Below, piece after piece: positions 1-8,070 of a DNA stretch of 64,000 bases (the first letter of the stretch is position 1; the number at the start of each line of letters is the position of its first letter). The stretch covers positions 1-64,000 of the forward strand of contig NZ_JAGPYQ010000003.1 in assembly GCF_018070025.1 (NCBI RefSeq), given 5' to 3'. Made by a program: the position numbers and the translations under genes. Source of the DNA: Streptomyces liliiviolaceus. GTDB taxonomy: Bacteria > Actinomycetota > Actinomycetes > Streptomycetales > Streptomycetaceae. Below the pieces are notes generated by a model. It had not been told where the DNA came from. It did no database searches and was given only the letters and a program-made list of their open reading frames with translations.

Positions 1-1584
1 GTGCGGGCTCAGGACGGGTACGAGGTCCGGGTGACCGGCGCGGCGGGCGTCGAGGCCGAGCCGCTGGACCTGGACACCGTCGCGTCGTACTTACGGGACT
101 CCGCGGGCGGATCGACCGGCGAAGCCCGCTGGCTGGAGGTGTTCGCCGCGCTGGACGCCGAGCACGACACCCACCCGCTGGGCCGGTTACTGACGACGCC
201 GCTGATGGCGTACCTGGCCCGCGTCGCCTACAACTCCTCGCCGAACGCGGTGAAGGACGGCCCGTATGCCCCCGCTGCCCCCGCGGTGGGTTCCGGACGG
301 GGTCCTGCGCCGGACGAGCAACACGCCCACGCCGGGCGTCCCTTCGAACTCCTGGACCGCTCACGGTTCCCCACGGACACCGCGATCCGGGAGCATCTGC
401 TGGATGCTTTCATCCCCGCCTCCTACGCGCGGGACCGGACTCCGGTCCCGGTACCGGCCGGGCCCTCGGGATCGCGGCACAGATGGACGCGCGGGCAGGC
501 GTCCCACTTCCTGACGTTCCTCGCCCGTGACCTGGAGGACCGCCAGCAGGGCACCACCGACCTCAGATGGTGGGACCTAACCGACGCGGCGCCGAGGATT
601 CTGGCGGGGGTCGCGGTGGGGCTTGTGGCGGTGCCGGCCGGTGTGGTGATGCCGTTCGGTGCCTGGCTCGGGGTCGGCATGCTCGTCGGGGTCGCCGTGG
701 CGATGGTCGGCCGGCGGTGGAGTCCACCCGCCCCGAGTTTCAACCGCGGGCTGGCGGGAGGTCTGATCGGCAGCCTTCTCGGCTCCGCGTTCGGGCTCGG
801 CATGCGCCTCGCCCTCGGGATTCCCAGCCCGGCGGGCTATCTCGTCAGCGGGCTCGCGCTGGGCCTGGTGCCCGGATTCCTCGGCGGTTTCCGGGCCGGG
901 CTCGCGGGTGGCGTCGCGGCGTCGTTCGTCGGGGCGTTCGTCGGCGAACCCGAGATGGGGGACTCGGCGCCGCTGGTCAACAGCGTCGGATTCGGCGTCG
1001 CCGCCGCTTGCGTCGTCACCCTGGGCCACGGCCGCCTTCCGGCGCGAGGAATCCGCTGGTCACCGCTCGGCATCCTCACCGGCCTGGGCGGCGGTCTCGC
1101 CCTCGGGATCGCGGTCACCCTGCAGACCGGATGGCTCAGCGGGCTGCTGTCCGGGCTGGTCGCCGCCGTCGGCGGTTCCTTCGGCGCCGGGCTGGAGGCC
1201 AAGCCGGCCGAGGCAACGGTCGCTGCGGATCCGCAGACCGTACTCGGCCAGGACCGCGTCACGTTCTGGACCACTGCCGCGGCGGGCGGCCTCGCCATCG
1301 GCCTGGCCGCCGCCGTCGTCATAACCTCGGCCCTGGGTCCGTGGCGGGGGGCCATGACCGGGGTGGCCGACGGGCTGGCCACCGGTCTGGCATGGGGCTT
1401 CCTCCAGGCCAGGTACGGCCCGTTCACGCTCGCCCGATGGTGGCTCGCCCTGCGCGGCCAGGTGCCATGGCGGTTGATGTCGTTCCTCGCGGATGCCCAT
1501 CGACGGGGAGTACTGCGGCAGGTCGGCGCCACCTACCAGCTCCGCCACGCCGAGGTGCAACGTCGCCTCGCCCGGAGGACGTGA
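1..1584 (+). CDS. NACHT-type NTPase, C-terminal membrane part (5' end outside window)
   Basis: The frame is open from the first base, so the gene very probably begins upstream. The visible 527 residues start with a helical segment of the kind found after NACHT NTPase domains in Streptomyces (TPLMAYLARVAY near residue 65, then HFLTFLARDLEDRQ and DLRWWDL near 168-192). A long hydrophobic, glycine-rich region follows (about residues 200-465) with roughly eight to ten membrane segments, and a short cytosolic tail closes the protein. No P-loop is visible, as expected if it lies upstream. NACHT proteins of this layout are thought to be signalling or conflict ATPases; that role is inferred. The gene converges on the truncated gene at 1611. 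The family call is by eye. Confidence 0.6.
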   Translation: MRAQDGYEVRVTGAAGVEAEPLDLDTVASYLRDSAGGSTGEARWLEVFAALDAEHDTHPLGRLLTTPLMAYLARVAYNSSPNAVKDGPYAPAAPAVGSGRGPAPDEQHAHAGRPFELLDRSRFPTDTAIREHLLDAFIPASYARDRTPVPVPAGPSGSRHRWTRGQASHFLTFLARDLEDRQQGTTDLRWWDLTDAAPRILAGVAVGLVAVPAGVVMPFGAWLGVGMLVGVAVAMVGRRWSPPAPSFNRGLAGGLIGSLLGSAFGLGMRLALGIPSPAGYLVSGLALGLVPGFLGGFRAGLAGGVAASFVGAFVGEPEMGDSAPLVNSVGFGVAAACVVTLGHGRLPARGIRWSPLGILTGLGGGLALGIAVTLQTGWLSGLLSGLVAAVGGSFGAGLEAKPAEATVAADPQTVLGQDRVTFWTTAAAGGLAIGLAAAVVITSALGPWRGAMTGVADGLATGLAWGFLQARYGPFTLARWWLALRGQVPWRLMSFLADAHRRGVLRQVGATYQLRHAEVQRRLARRT

Positions 1585-1610
1585 GCCGGGTCCCGTCGGC
1601 GACAACCTGT

Positions 1611-2026
1611 TCAGTCCTCCTGCCGACCGCCCGGGCCGCCAGGGGCCGTGCCCTCCGTGTCGGGGAGTGTCGGTCCGTGTGTGCCGGCGGGCGTTGTACG
1701 GGGCTCGCCCGAACCGTGCGCGGTGATGGTGAGGCCGTTGAAGTCCCGGCCCTGGACGACGGGGCCGTACTGGGTGCCTCCGCTGATCCGGTTCGTCACC
1801 GTGCTTTCACCCGTGCGTACCGACTGCGCCTGCTGCCACCAGGTGTCCAGGGCGCGGCGGAACTGCGCGTCGAGTGCCGCGCGCACGGCGAGGGCCGTGC
1901 GCAACTGATGGGCTCGCTCCAGCTCCTCGGGATTCCCTGCCAGCGCCGCGAGTTCGGCCTCACCGGAGCTCACGACGAGCGCACCGTCGGCCTCGCCGCC
2001 GCGGAACGGGCGGCGGATCAGCGCGC
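1611..2026 (-). pseudogene. Actinobacterial small protein with GTxxGPVVQGRDF motif, 5' end cut off by IS256
   Basis: On the minus strand the frame reads into the insertion sequence and stops there without a native start; a GTG at 1973 gives 120 residues. The readable part has a helical segment (GEAELAALAGNPEELERA), then the signature ISGGTQYGPVVQGRDFNGL and a low-complexity tail. Streptomyces have many proteins of this type, usually with a longer N-terminal half, and their function is unknown. The coding frame continues upstream of the GTG (residues such as LIRRPF) right up to the end of the insertion sequence at about 2027. This is therefore a 5'-truncated gene rather than an intact short one. 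It converges on the NACHT-like gene. Confidence 0.6.
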
Positions 2027-2053
2027 GGGTCTGTGTAGCGAACGGTGGAACTC
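2027..2053. repeat. IS256 left terminal inverted repeat
   Basis: Begins GGGTCTGTGTAGCGAACGG and matches the inverted right end at 3374-3400 at most positions of a 27-base alignment. It lies just beyond the 3' end of the transposase gene. Confidence 0.75.
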
Positions 2054-2065
2054 AGTCGGATTTGT

Positions 2066-3352
2066 TCAGCGGCGTCCGGCGGTGAGCCGGCCGTCGAAGG
2101 TGATGTCGAAGGCTTGGAGTGCAGCCTTCCAGCGCATGGTCCAGCGTTTGCGTCCGGTGCCGGTCGGGTCCAGGCTCATGACGGCGAGGTAGACGCATTT
2201 GAGGGCGGCCTGGTCGGTGGGGAAGTGTCCCCGGGCCCGGACGGCCTTTCGGATGCGCGCGTTGATGCTCTCGATCGCGTTGGTGGTGCAGACAATCTTG
2301 CGGATCTCCACGTCGAACCGGAGGAAGGGCACGAACTCCGCCCAGGCCGCCTCCCAGAGCCGGACGATCGCCGGATACTTCCCGCCCCAGGCGTCGGTGA
2401 ACTCCACGAACCGCTCGAGCGAGGCGTCCTCGGTCGGCGCGGTGTAGACGGGCCTGAGCGCCTTCGCGATCTTCTCCCAGTCCTGCCGGGCCGCGTAACG
2501 GAAGCTGTTCCGCAGCAGGTGAACGACGCAGGTCTGGACGATCGTCGCAGGCCAGACGGTGTTCACGGCGTCCGGGAGGCCTGTCAGGCCGTCGCAGACC
2601 AGCATCAGGACATCGGCCGCGCCGCGGTTCTTGATCTCGGTCAGGACCTGGAGCCAGTACTTCGCGCCCTCCCCGCCGTCGCCGATCCACAGGCCCAGGA
2701 TGTCCCGTTGTCCCTCGGCGGTGACCGCCACCGCCATGTAGACAGGCCGGTTGGCGACCTGCCCGTCCCTGACCTTCACGTTCACGCAGTCGATGAAGAC
2801 GACCGGATAGACGGTGTCCAGGGGACGGTTCTGCCATTCGCTCATGCCGGCCATCACGCTGTCGGTGATCGTGGAGATCGTGGACTTAGAGATCTCCGCG
2901 CCGTAGACCTCGGCGAGATACGCGGAGATCTCCCCGTGCGTGAGCCCTTTCGCCGACAGCGACAGGACCATCTCGTCCACCCCGCCCAAACGCCGCTGGC
3001 GCTTCTTGACCAGCTGCGGCTCGAACGACCCGGCCCGGTCCCGCGGCACCGCGATCTCGACCGGCCCCGACTCGGTGATCACCCTCTTGGAGCGGTGTCC
3101 GTTGCGGTAGTTCTCCCGGCCGCCCTCGGCCCGCTCACCGGGCTCGTGGCCCAGATGATCGGTGAGTTCGCCTTCCAGCGCGGACTCCAACAACCGCTTC
3201 GTCAGCTGCTGCAACAGGCCACCCTCCCCGGTGAGCTTCACCCCACCGGCCTGGGCCCGGGTCACCAGCTCGGCGACCAGCCCGTCATCCACGGTGCCCG
3301 CCCCACTCACAGCGGCCTTCCCGGCCTCGGTGTCACTCGTCACGTCAGTCAT
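2066..3352 (-). CDS. IS256-family transposase
   Basis: A DDE transposase of about 428 residues, the usual length for IS256 (Mutator-type) enzymes. The N-terminal half holds the DNA-binding region with the family stretches GREN(Y)RNGHRSK and SISAYLAEVYGAEISKSTIS-like residues. The catalytic acidic residues are visible in FIDCVNVKVRDG and LMLVCDGLTGLPDAV, and the conserved CTTNAIESIN block near the C-terminus carries the third one. No stop or frameshift is seen, so the enzyme could be active. ATG at 3352 is chosen over the adjacent TTG at 3355 because a GGAAG lies about ten bases upstream. It is the only gene in the element. Confidence 0.9.
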   Translation of the reverse strand: MTDVTSDTEAGKAAVSGAGTVDDGLVAELVTRAQAGGVKLTGEGGLLQQLTKRLLESALEGELTDHLGHEPGERAEGGRENYRNGHRSKRVITESGPVEIAVPRDRAGSFEPQLVKKRQRRLGGVDEMVLSLSAKGLTHGEISAYLAEVYGAEISKSTISTITDSVMAGMSEWQNRPLDTVYPVVFIDCVNVKVRDGQVANRPVYMAVAVTAEGQRDILGLWIGDGGEGAKYWLQVLTEIKNRGAADVLMLVCDGLTGLPDAVNTVWPATIVQTCVVHLLRNSFRYAARQDWEKIAKALRPVYTAPTEDASLERFVEFTDAWGGKYPAIVRLWEAAWAEFVPFLRFDVEIRKIVCTTNAIESINARIRKAVRARGHFPTDQAALKCVYLAVMSLDPTGTGRKRWTMRWKAALQAFDITFDGRLTAGRR

Positions 3353-3373
3353 CAACTGTCGCTTCCAGCTCGG

Positions 3374-3400
3374 GAGTTACACCGCTCACCGTACAGACCC
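3374..3400. repeat. IS256 right terminal inverted repeat
   Basis: Read on the minus strand from 3400 it starts GGGTCTGTACGGTGAGCGG, the imperfect inverse of the left end. It lies about 20 bases upstream of the transposase start. Confidence 0.75.
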
Positions 3401-3401
3401 C

Positions 3402-3536
3402 ACGGCGCTGAGCGCGGGCAACGAAGCTGCTCGGGAGGGACGGTGGCTGGGATTCCCGCCCGCGTCCGAGGAGCTCATCGTGGCCATGGAGGAGCGTCTC
3501 GGACGGCGAATGCCCCCTTCGCACGGCAAGGTGGCA
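3402..3536 (+). pseudogene. SUKH (SMI1/KNR4) domain remnant
   Basis: Directly outside the IS256 right end, one plus-strand frame reads RWLGFPPASEELIVAMEERL followed by GRRMPPSH. This is the characteristic opening of Streptomyces SMI1/KNR4 (SUKH) proteins: RWLGFxPASEExIxxxEERLGRRLPPS(Y/H). The match fades after about 45 codons and the rest of the domain is absent. SUKH proteins are often immunity proteins for polymorphic toxins; that role is known for the family and only inferred here. The upstream part is lost at the insertion sequence, and no copy of it is seen on the left side of the element. Confidence 0.6.
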
Positions 3537-3845
3537 ATTGTCTGCGGCAGACTCAGTCCGCGTCTCCGGGCCGATCCGTGCAGGCGCATCCGGGGGGCGG
3601 GACTCCGAACGGTCCGCTGGGCGCGGGCCCGTGTGCCTCTTCCGCGCGTCCCGAGTCGCACGACCTCAGGAGCACACTTTTGTCTCTGCTGTTCCCGGGC
3701 AGCCCGCAGCAGACCCGTACGAACCGCGCGGTTAGCCGTGCATCGCACACTACGGCTGCACGCTCGTCTTACAGTCAAAGCATTCTCTGTTTCCGCCGAC
3801 GCTGGCCCGTCGCTTAACGGGAATCATTCTGACCCTCGGGGCGTG
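3537..3845. other. No recognisable gene between SUKH remnant and amidohydrolase
   Basis: About 300 bases of high-GC sequence without a frame that looks like a protein family on either strand. It probably contains decayed coding sequence and the 3' untranslated region of the amidohydrolase gene. Confidence 0.4.
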
Positions 3846-4973
3846 TCAGACTTTGATTCCGAACAGTTTTTCTGCGTTTCGGAACGCAATCTTTTCCTTG
3901 TCTTCGCGTGGCAAGGCGACTCCCCGGAACCAGTCGGTTTGAGTTTTGATGTTTGCAAACGGGTAGTCGGTTGCAAACATCACTCGATCCACGTTTATGT
4001 GCTCCAGCAGGAGATCGAGTAGTTCGGTCTGCGGGAATGCGCTGGTTGTGAACCAGAAATTGTCATGGAAATACTGCTCGAACGGCTTGTCCAGGCTCTT
4101 CTTGGTTACTTCGCTCATCTTCTCCACGACGCGTGCGTAAAAGAACGGAAGGCCCTCTCCCATGTGGCCGATGATGATCTGGAGCTTGGGATGCCTGTCG
4201 AACACTCCCGAGGTGATCATTCGGAGGCACTGAGTAACGACTTCCTGATGCCAGCCATATGCAGAGATGCTGAGAACCTGATCCTGGAACTCTTTCTGAT
4301 ATTCCGGCCGCATGTTGCTGTAGTAGATTTCGAAAACCTCGTCAGGTGGCAGGCCCGGATGGATGTATATCGGCGCATCAAGGGCTTCGGCCCGCGCCAG
4401 CAGCGGCTCGAAATCGGGATGATCGAGAAATTTCTTCCCGATGATTCCATTGGTCAGACATCCCAGGAAGCCATCCTCCCGAACTGTGCGTTCCAGTTCG
4501 TCTGCCGAAGCCTCCGGATTCTGCAGAGGCAGGGTTGCAAATGCTTTAAACCGCCCCGGATAGGTGGCCATCGGCCCGTCGGCGAGCAGCTTGTTTAGGC
4601 GATACGCGAAATCGATTCCCTTCTGACCCTTGACGTTCTGCACACCTGGCGTATGTGCGGAAAGGATTTGAACGTTGAGTCCCGCTTCATCCATTGCGCC
4701 GATGCGGCGCGGGCCGAGTTCGGCAAGACCAGTATCCTCAAGGAACAGCCTGTCGTTCAGCACCATCAATTCATGGGTGGAAAAGGTCTCTTCCGTGCCG
4801 ATGAAGGGGAGGTCCTGGTCTCGCAGTGAAAAATCCGTAGTCTCGTTCGCTGTCGCGCGGGAGGCAATGGCATGCGTGGATAAGCCTGCGCCAAAGCCAA
4901 GTGCTGCCGTGCCGGCTAGAAAGCCGCGGCGTCCCGTCGTGAGGCGCTTCACAGGGTTTGCGTCGGACTTCAT
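3846..4973 (-). CDS. Tat-exported amidohydrolase (ACMSD / gamma-resorcylate decarboxylase type)
   Basis: A 375-residue TIM-barrel amidohydrolase with an N-terminal twin-arginine signal (TGRRGFLAGTAALGFGAGL, residues 13-31), so export in folded form is predicted. Family landmarks are IYIHPGLPPDE (metal-binding His), the IIGHMGEGLPFF block and FATDYPFAN (metal-binding Asp). The first motif of decarboxylase-type members, EEHF, reads EETF here, so one usual metal ligand is missing or shifted. Base composition and codon use are clearly lower in GC than the neighbours (for example the 3' end at 3846-3910), which suggests transfer from outside Streptomyces. The gene stands alone behind a duplicated upstream region (see repeat at 5038). 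Substrate unknown. Confidence 0.8.
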   Translation of the reverse strand: MKSDANPVKRLTTGRRGFLAGTAALGFGAGLSTHAIASRATANETTDFSLRDQDLPFIGTEETFSTHELMVLNDRLFLEDTGLAELGPRRIGAMDEAGLNVQILSAHTPGVQNVKGQKGIDFAYRLNKLLADGPMATYPGRFKAFATLPLQNPEASADELERTVREDGFLGCLTNGIIGKKFLDHPDFEPLLARAEALDAPIYIHPGLPPDEVFEIYYSNMRPEYQKEFQDQVLSISAYGWHQEVVTQCLRMITSGVFDRHPKLQIIIGHMGEGLPFFYARVVEKMSEVTKKSLDKPFEQYFHDNFWFTTSAFPQTELLDLLLEHINVDRVMFATDYPFANIKTQTDWFRGVALPREDKEKIAFRNAEKLFGIKV

Positions 4974-5037
4974 TTCGGTTTCTCCTCAGGTGTTCGTGTG
5001 GTGCGGTATCCGTGCGGCATCCGTCTGCAAGACACGA

Positions 5038-5239
5038 CGGGTTACCTCGCTTATCCGGATGCCTACTTCCTACCGAGGGAACCTGAGACGAACGTTAGGA
5101 CGGCCACTCAGGGCGGTTGGCCGGACCCGGTGCCCAGCGCACGCACCAGCGTGGAAGCGTCGAGGTCCTGCCTGGTGGGCAGGCCCCAGGCGACACAGCC
5201 GTCGGGCCGGATCAGCAAGGCGTCGACGTCCACCCGGTC
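5038..5239. repeat. Imperfect direct repeat, copy 1 (monooxygenase 3' end plus downstream spacer)
   Basis: About 200 bases resemble 10241-10440 in the same orientation. The spacer part (5039-5090) shares blocks such as CGCTTATC, GGCTACTTC/GCCTACTTC, TACCGAG and AACCTGAG. The coding part shares CCCAGCGCACGCACC, GTCGAGGTCCTGCC and ACACAGCCGTCGGGCCGGAT. Each copy lies immediately upstream of a minus-strand gene (amidohydrolase here, MMPL transporter at the other copy), so the repeat may carry a duplicated promoter or operator. Confidence 0.75.
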
Positions 5240-5330
5240 CGTGCGGGCGGCGACGGTGTTGACCTGTCCGGCCCTCGCGGCCGCGACGTCACGGACCTCC
5301 GCGCGACGAGGTCCAGCAGGAGTCCGCAAC
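5108..5330 (-). pseudogene. FAD-dependent monooxygenase C-terminal remnant, copy 1
   Basis: The minus strand reads QVNTVAARTDRVDVDALLIR followed by PDGCVAWGLP and a stop at 5108. This matches the C-terminus of PHBH-type aromatic FAD monooxygenases, which end with (A/V)L(L/V)RPDGYVAW. A few codons upstream, in another frame, GLLLDLV appears, the usual preceding GRGxLLDL block. The remnant is therefore frameshifted. Nothing of the FAD-binding N-terminus remains. Confidence 0.65.
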
Positions 5331-5448
5331 CAGATGCAGGCGACGCGAGGTGCGAAACCGCAGGCCGACCGTAATGCCGTCGCTGCTGCGAACCGCCTGA
5401 AGGGCACGTCCCCTGCGCGCCTGATCCGCGGCCGACCCAACGTCATGG

Positions 5449-5568
5449 CTGTCCGGTTACCGCAGACTCAGTCCCCGCTACAAGCGCCAGGCCTTCAACT
5501 ACCTGGTACTTCTCAAACTTGCCGCCGCACTCTGCTTCTACAAGCGCCTCGTCCGCCTCACCCCGTAG
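5449..5568 (+). pseudogene. IS5-family transposase C-terminal remnant
   Basis: A plus-strand frame ending in a stop at 5566-5568 reads LSGYRRLSPRYKRQAFNYLV and then KLAAALCFYKRLVRLTP. This is the conserved tail of Streptomyces IS5-family transposases (YxRLSxRYERxxxxYLAFLxLAAxxxCYKRL). No catalytic domain is present upstream. Confidence 0.65.
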
Positions 5569-5695
5569 GACACGACCGTAGGCATCCTCAAGAGCACGGC
5601 CCGCGCGTACTACAGCGGCGACGCTCTAATCCTGGCCTCAGGTTGCTCGGGGACAATGAGCGGAAAAAGCATCGACTGGAGGGGGGTGGGCCGGC

Positions 5696-6379
5696 GTGCG
5701 GATCATGATCGCGGATGACGAGGCGGCCATCCGTGAGTCGCTGGAGCGGGTGCTCCAGGTCGAGGGTTACGACACCAGCACCGTCTCCAACGGTTTCGCC
5801 GTGCTCGACGGGGTCGGTGGCGACACACCGGATCTGCTGCTCCTCGACGTGATGATGCCCCGCCTCGGCGGGTTGGAGACCTGCCGACGGTTGCGGGCCG
5901 CAGGTCGCGATCTGCCGGTGCTGATGCTGACCGCCCGTGACCAGGTCTCCGACCGGGTCACGGGGCTGGACGCGGGCGCCGACGACTACCTGCCCAAGCC
6001 GTTCGCCACCGAGGAGTTACTGGCCCGGGTACGGGCTCTGCTGCGCCGACGCACGCCGACCGACGAGGAGTCGCAGATCCTGTCGTTCGCCGACCTCCGG
6101 CTCGATGTCGACAGGTTCGAGGCGTGGCGGGGCGCGCGGCCGCTGCGCCTGACGCGGACCGAGTTCTCCCTCCTGCAGGTCCTCGTGAGCAACGCGACCC
6201 GGGTCGTGACCCGCGACGCGCTGTTCGGGGCGATCTGGGGCTTCGGCTTGAGCTCCACCGCCAACAACCTTCAGGTGTACGTGAGTTACCTGCGCCGCAA
6301 GATGGAGGCCGAGGGTGAGCCGCGATTGATCTACACGCTGCGCGGCTTGGGGTACACGTTGCGGGAGACTCCTCCGTGA
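5696..6379 (+). CDS. OmpR/PhoB-family response regulator
   Basis: A 227-residue response regulator with an N-terminal receiver domain (residues 2-115) and a C-terminal winged-helix DNA-binding domain (about 130-225). The acidic pair is in IADDE, the phosphoacceptor Asp51 is in LLLLDVMMPR, and the conserved Lys101 is in YLPKPF. The winged-helix region includes LTRTEFSLLQ and the YVSYLRRKM recognition helix. The start is GTG at 5696 behind a GGAGGGGGG stretch. It overlaps the histidine kinase gene by four bases, so the two form a two-component operon. The diverging position of the MMPL gene (convergent, 200 bases past the kinase) makes that transporter a possible target; this is only inference. 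Confidence 0.93.
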   Translation: MRIMIADDEAAIRESLERVLQVEGYDTSTVSNGFAVLDGVGGDTPDLLLLDVMMPRLGGLETCRRLRAAGRDLPVLMLTARDQVSDRVTGLDAGADDYLPKPFATEELLARVRALLRRRTPTDEESQILSFADLRLDVDRFEAWRGARPLRLTRTEFSLLQVLVSNATRVVTRDALFGAIWGFGLSSTANNLQVYVSYLRRKMEAEGEPRLIYTLRGLGYTLRETPP

Positions 6380-7863
6380 GCAGGCACGTCGGCCGGGAAC
6401 CGCGCCGGCTGACTCGATGGTGGCGCCGGTGGTCCCTGCGGGCCAGGCTGACGGTGATCGCTGCGACGGCCATCGCGGTGAGCGTGTTCGTAGCCTTCCA
6501 GGTGGCCAGTGAGCTGCTGGACTGGGAGCTGAAGGACACCGCCGAGGATCAGATGCGTGCTGACTCCCGCGTGTTGGCGACGAACGCGGAGCGCGCCGGT
6601 CTGGCGCAGGTCCAGCTACCGCCGTATCCCGGATCCGGTCGTCTGGTGCGGGTCATCCTGCCCGACGGCTCGATCCGGACGCCGGCCGGCCAACCCCCGC
6701 TGCCCCCGGTCAGCGTGGACGCCGGGCGTGTGGCGCAGGGCGCGTCGGCCGACCTGATGGAGTCGAACGACAGCGACGAGGACGGCTACGTCATCTACAC
6801 GCTGCGGGCGGGCGATGGCGCGGTCCAGGTGGCCCGCGTCGTCGACGACAGCCCGATCAACCAGTTCGGGTTCGGCATGCTGCTGATCGGGCTGCTGTGC
6901 GTGGTCGGTGGTGCCCTTGTCGGTCGGACCGTGGCGCGGACCGGGCTGGCACCGATCGACCGGCTGACCGCTGCCGCGGTACGTGTCGCGCACACCCGGG
7001 ATCTCGACGCCGACATCCCGGATGAGGGCGGCGGGGAGATCCGGCGGCTGATCCGGTCGATCAACGACATGCTCGCCGCGCTCCGCGATTCCCGGCGGGC
7101 TCAGCGGCTGCTCGCCGAGGACGCCGCCCACGAGCTGAAGACCCCGCTCACCAGCCTGCGCCTCAACGTCGAGCTGCTGATACGACTCGATCGGCGCGGC
7201 ACCCTGGACAGCGCGCTGCCGGCGGACGGCCGGACCCGGCTGCTCAACGATCTCGGCTCCCAGGTGGCCGAGTTGAGCACCCTTGTCGCCGAGCTGACCG
7301 ACCTGGCGCGCGGGGACGTCAGCGACGAGAGCACCGAGGTGCTCGACCTCGCCGATGTGGTGCTGGCCGCCGCGACCCGGGCGGGTTCCCGTGTGCCCGA
7401 CATCGAGGTGGCGCTCGACGTGACCTCGGTGTGGGTGAGCGGGCGTCCCGCTGCGCTTGAGCGGGCGGTGCTCAACCTCGTTGACAACGCCGGTAAGTGG
7501 TCTCCCGTGGACCAGCCGGTCCAGGTCCGGCTCCGTATCGAGGGCACGTCGGCGGTGCTTGAGGTCGACGACGCCGGGCCGGGCATCGACGCCGCCGACG
7601 TACCGCGGGTGTTCGACCGGTTCTACCGTGCCGACAGCGCCCGGTCGTTGCCGGGATCCGGCCTGGGGCTGTCGATCGTGCAGCGGGTCGTCGACGCACA
7701 CGGCGGCCGGGCCGCCGTCGCCCGCTCCGCACGCGGTGGCGCGCTGCTTCGGGTCGACCTTCCGGCAGCGGCCCCGCCTGCCCCGCCTGCCCCGATCGCT
7801 CCGTCCGCCCCGCCTGACCCGATTGCGCGGCCCAGTGCCGGGGAGGACACCGTGATGAGCTGA
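6376..7863 (+). CDS. Sensor histidine kinase (HAMP-HisKA-HATPase)
   Basis: A 495-residue membrane histidine kinase. A first membrane segment (about residues 27-48) and a second (FGFGMLLIGLLCVVGGALVG, about 159-180) flank an extracytoplasmic sensor region of about 110 residues. HAMP follows, then the H-box AEDAAHELKTPLTSL with phosphoacceptor His252, the N-box LNLVDNAGKWSP, the G1 box VDDAGPGID and the F/G2 region VFDRFYRA ... GSGLGLSIV. The C-terminus is a proline/alanine-rich tail (APPAPPAPIAP). The GTG start overlaps the response regulator stop (GTGA), so the pair is translationally coupled. The signal sensed cannot be read from the sequence. Confidence 0.93.
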   Translation: MSRHVGREPRRLTRWWRRWSLRARLTVIAATAIAVSVFVAFQVASELLDWELKDTAEDQMRADSRVLATNAERAGLAQVQLPPYPGSGRLVRVILPDGSIRTPAGQPPLPPVSVDAGRVAQGASADLMESNDSDEDGYVIYTLRAGDGAVQVARVVDDSPINQFGFGMLLIGLLCVVGGALVGRTVARTGLAPIDRLTAAAVRVAHTRDLDADIPDEGGGEIRRLIRSINDMLAALRDSRRAQRLLAEDAAHELKTPLTSLRLNVELLIRLDRRGTLDSALPADGRTRLLNDLGSQVAELSTLVAELTDLARGDVSDESTEVLDLADVVLAAATRAGSRVPDIEVALDVTSVWVSGRPAALERAVLNLVDNAGKWSPVDQPVQVRLRIEGTSAVLEVDDAGPGIDAADVPRVFDRFYRADSARSLPGSGLGLSIVQRVVDAHGGRAAVARSARGGALLRVDLPAAAPPAPPAPIAPSAPPDPIARPSAGEDTVMS

Positions 7864-8016
7864 CCCGCTCCCACGGCGCGGCGCGGGGGAGAAGGGGCTG
7901 CGGCCTCAGGCATGGCCCCGCGTGGCTCACCGTCGGGGCAGGACACGGTGCGTCGGCCCCCAGCCCCGGCCGTACGGCGCAGGACCAAAGGGCGGCGACC
8001 GTCGGGCCATGAAAAA

Positions 8017-8054
8017 GAGATCCGGGAAGGGGCTGGGGCCCCGTCCCGGATCTC
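8017..8054 (-). terminator. Rho-independent terminator of the MMPL gene
   Basis: GAGATCCGGGA (8017-8027) pairs perfectly with TCCCGGATCTC (8044-8054) around a GC-rich loop. Read on the minus strand the stem is followed by TTTTTC. It lies 17 bases past the MMPL stop and can serve that gene. Confidence 0.8.
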
Positions 8055-8070
8055 GTCCGTGCTGCCGCGC

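Larger units (their letters stand above)
2027..3400 (-). mobile_element. IS256-family insertion sequence, apparently complete
   Basis: A full-length transposase is bounded by imperfect terminal inverted repeats. The left end (2027 onward) reads GGGTCTGTGTAGCGAACGG and the right end, read inward on the minus strand from 3400, reads GGGTCTGTACGGTGAGCGG; both continue with TG(G/T)AACTC. The element is about 1374 bp. IS256 elements normally make 8-9 bp target duplications, but the flanks differ (CAGCGCGC on the left, CACGGCGC on the right). The genes on the two sides are also unrelated, so the element probably sits at a deletion or recombination joint. Confidence 0.85.

Noticed and set aside
567..2192. 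Long plus-strand frame across the NACHT-like gene end and the IS256 left end
   Set aside because: Arginine-rich shadow frame that crosses two unrelated genes and an insertion-sequence boundary.
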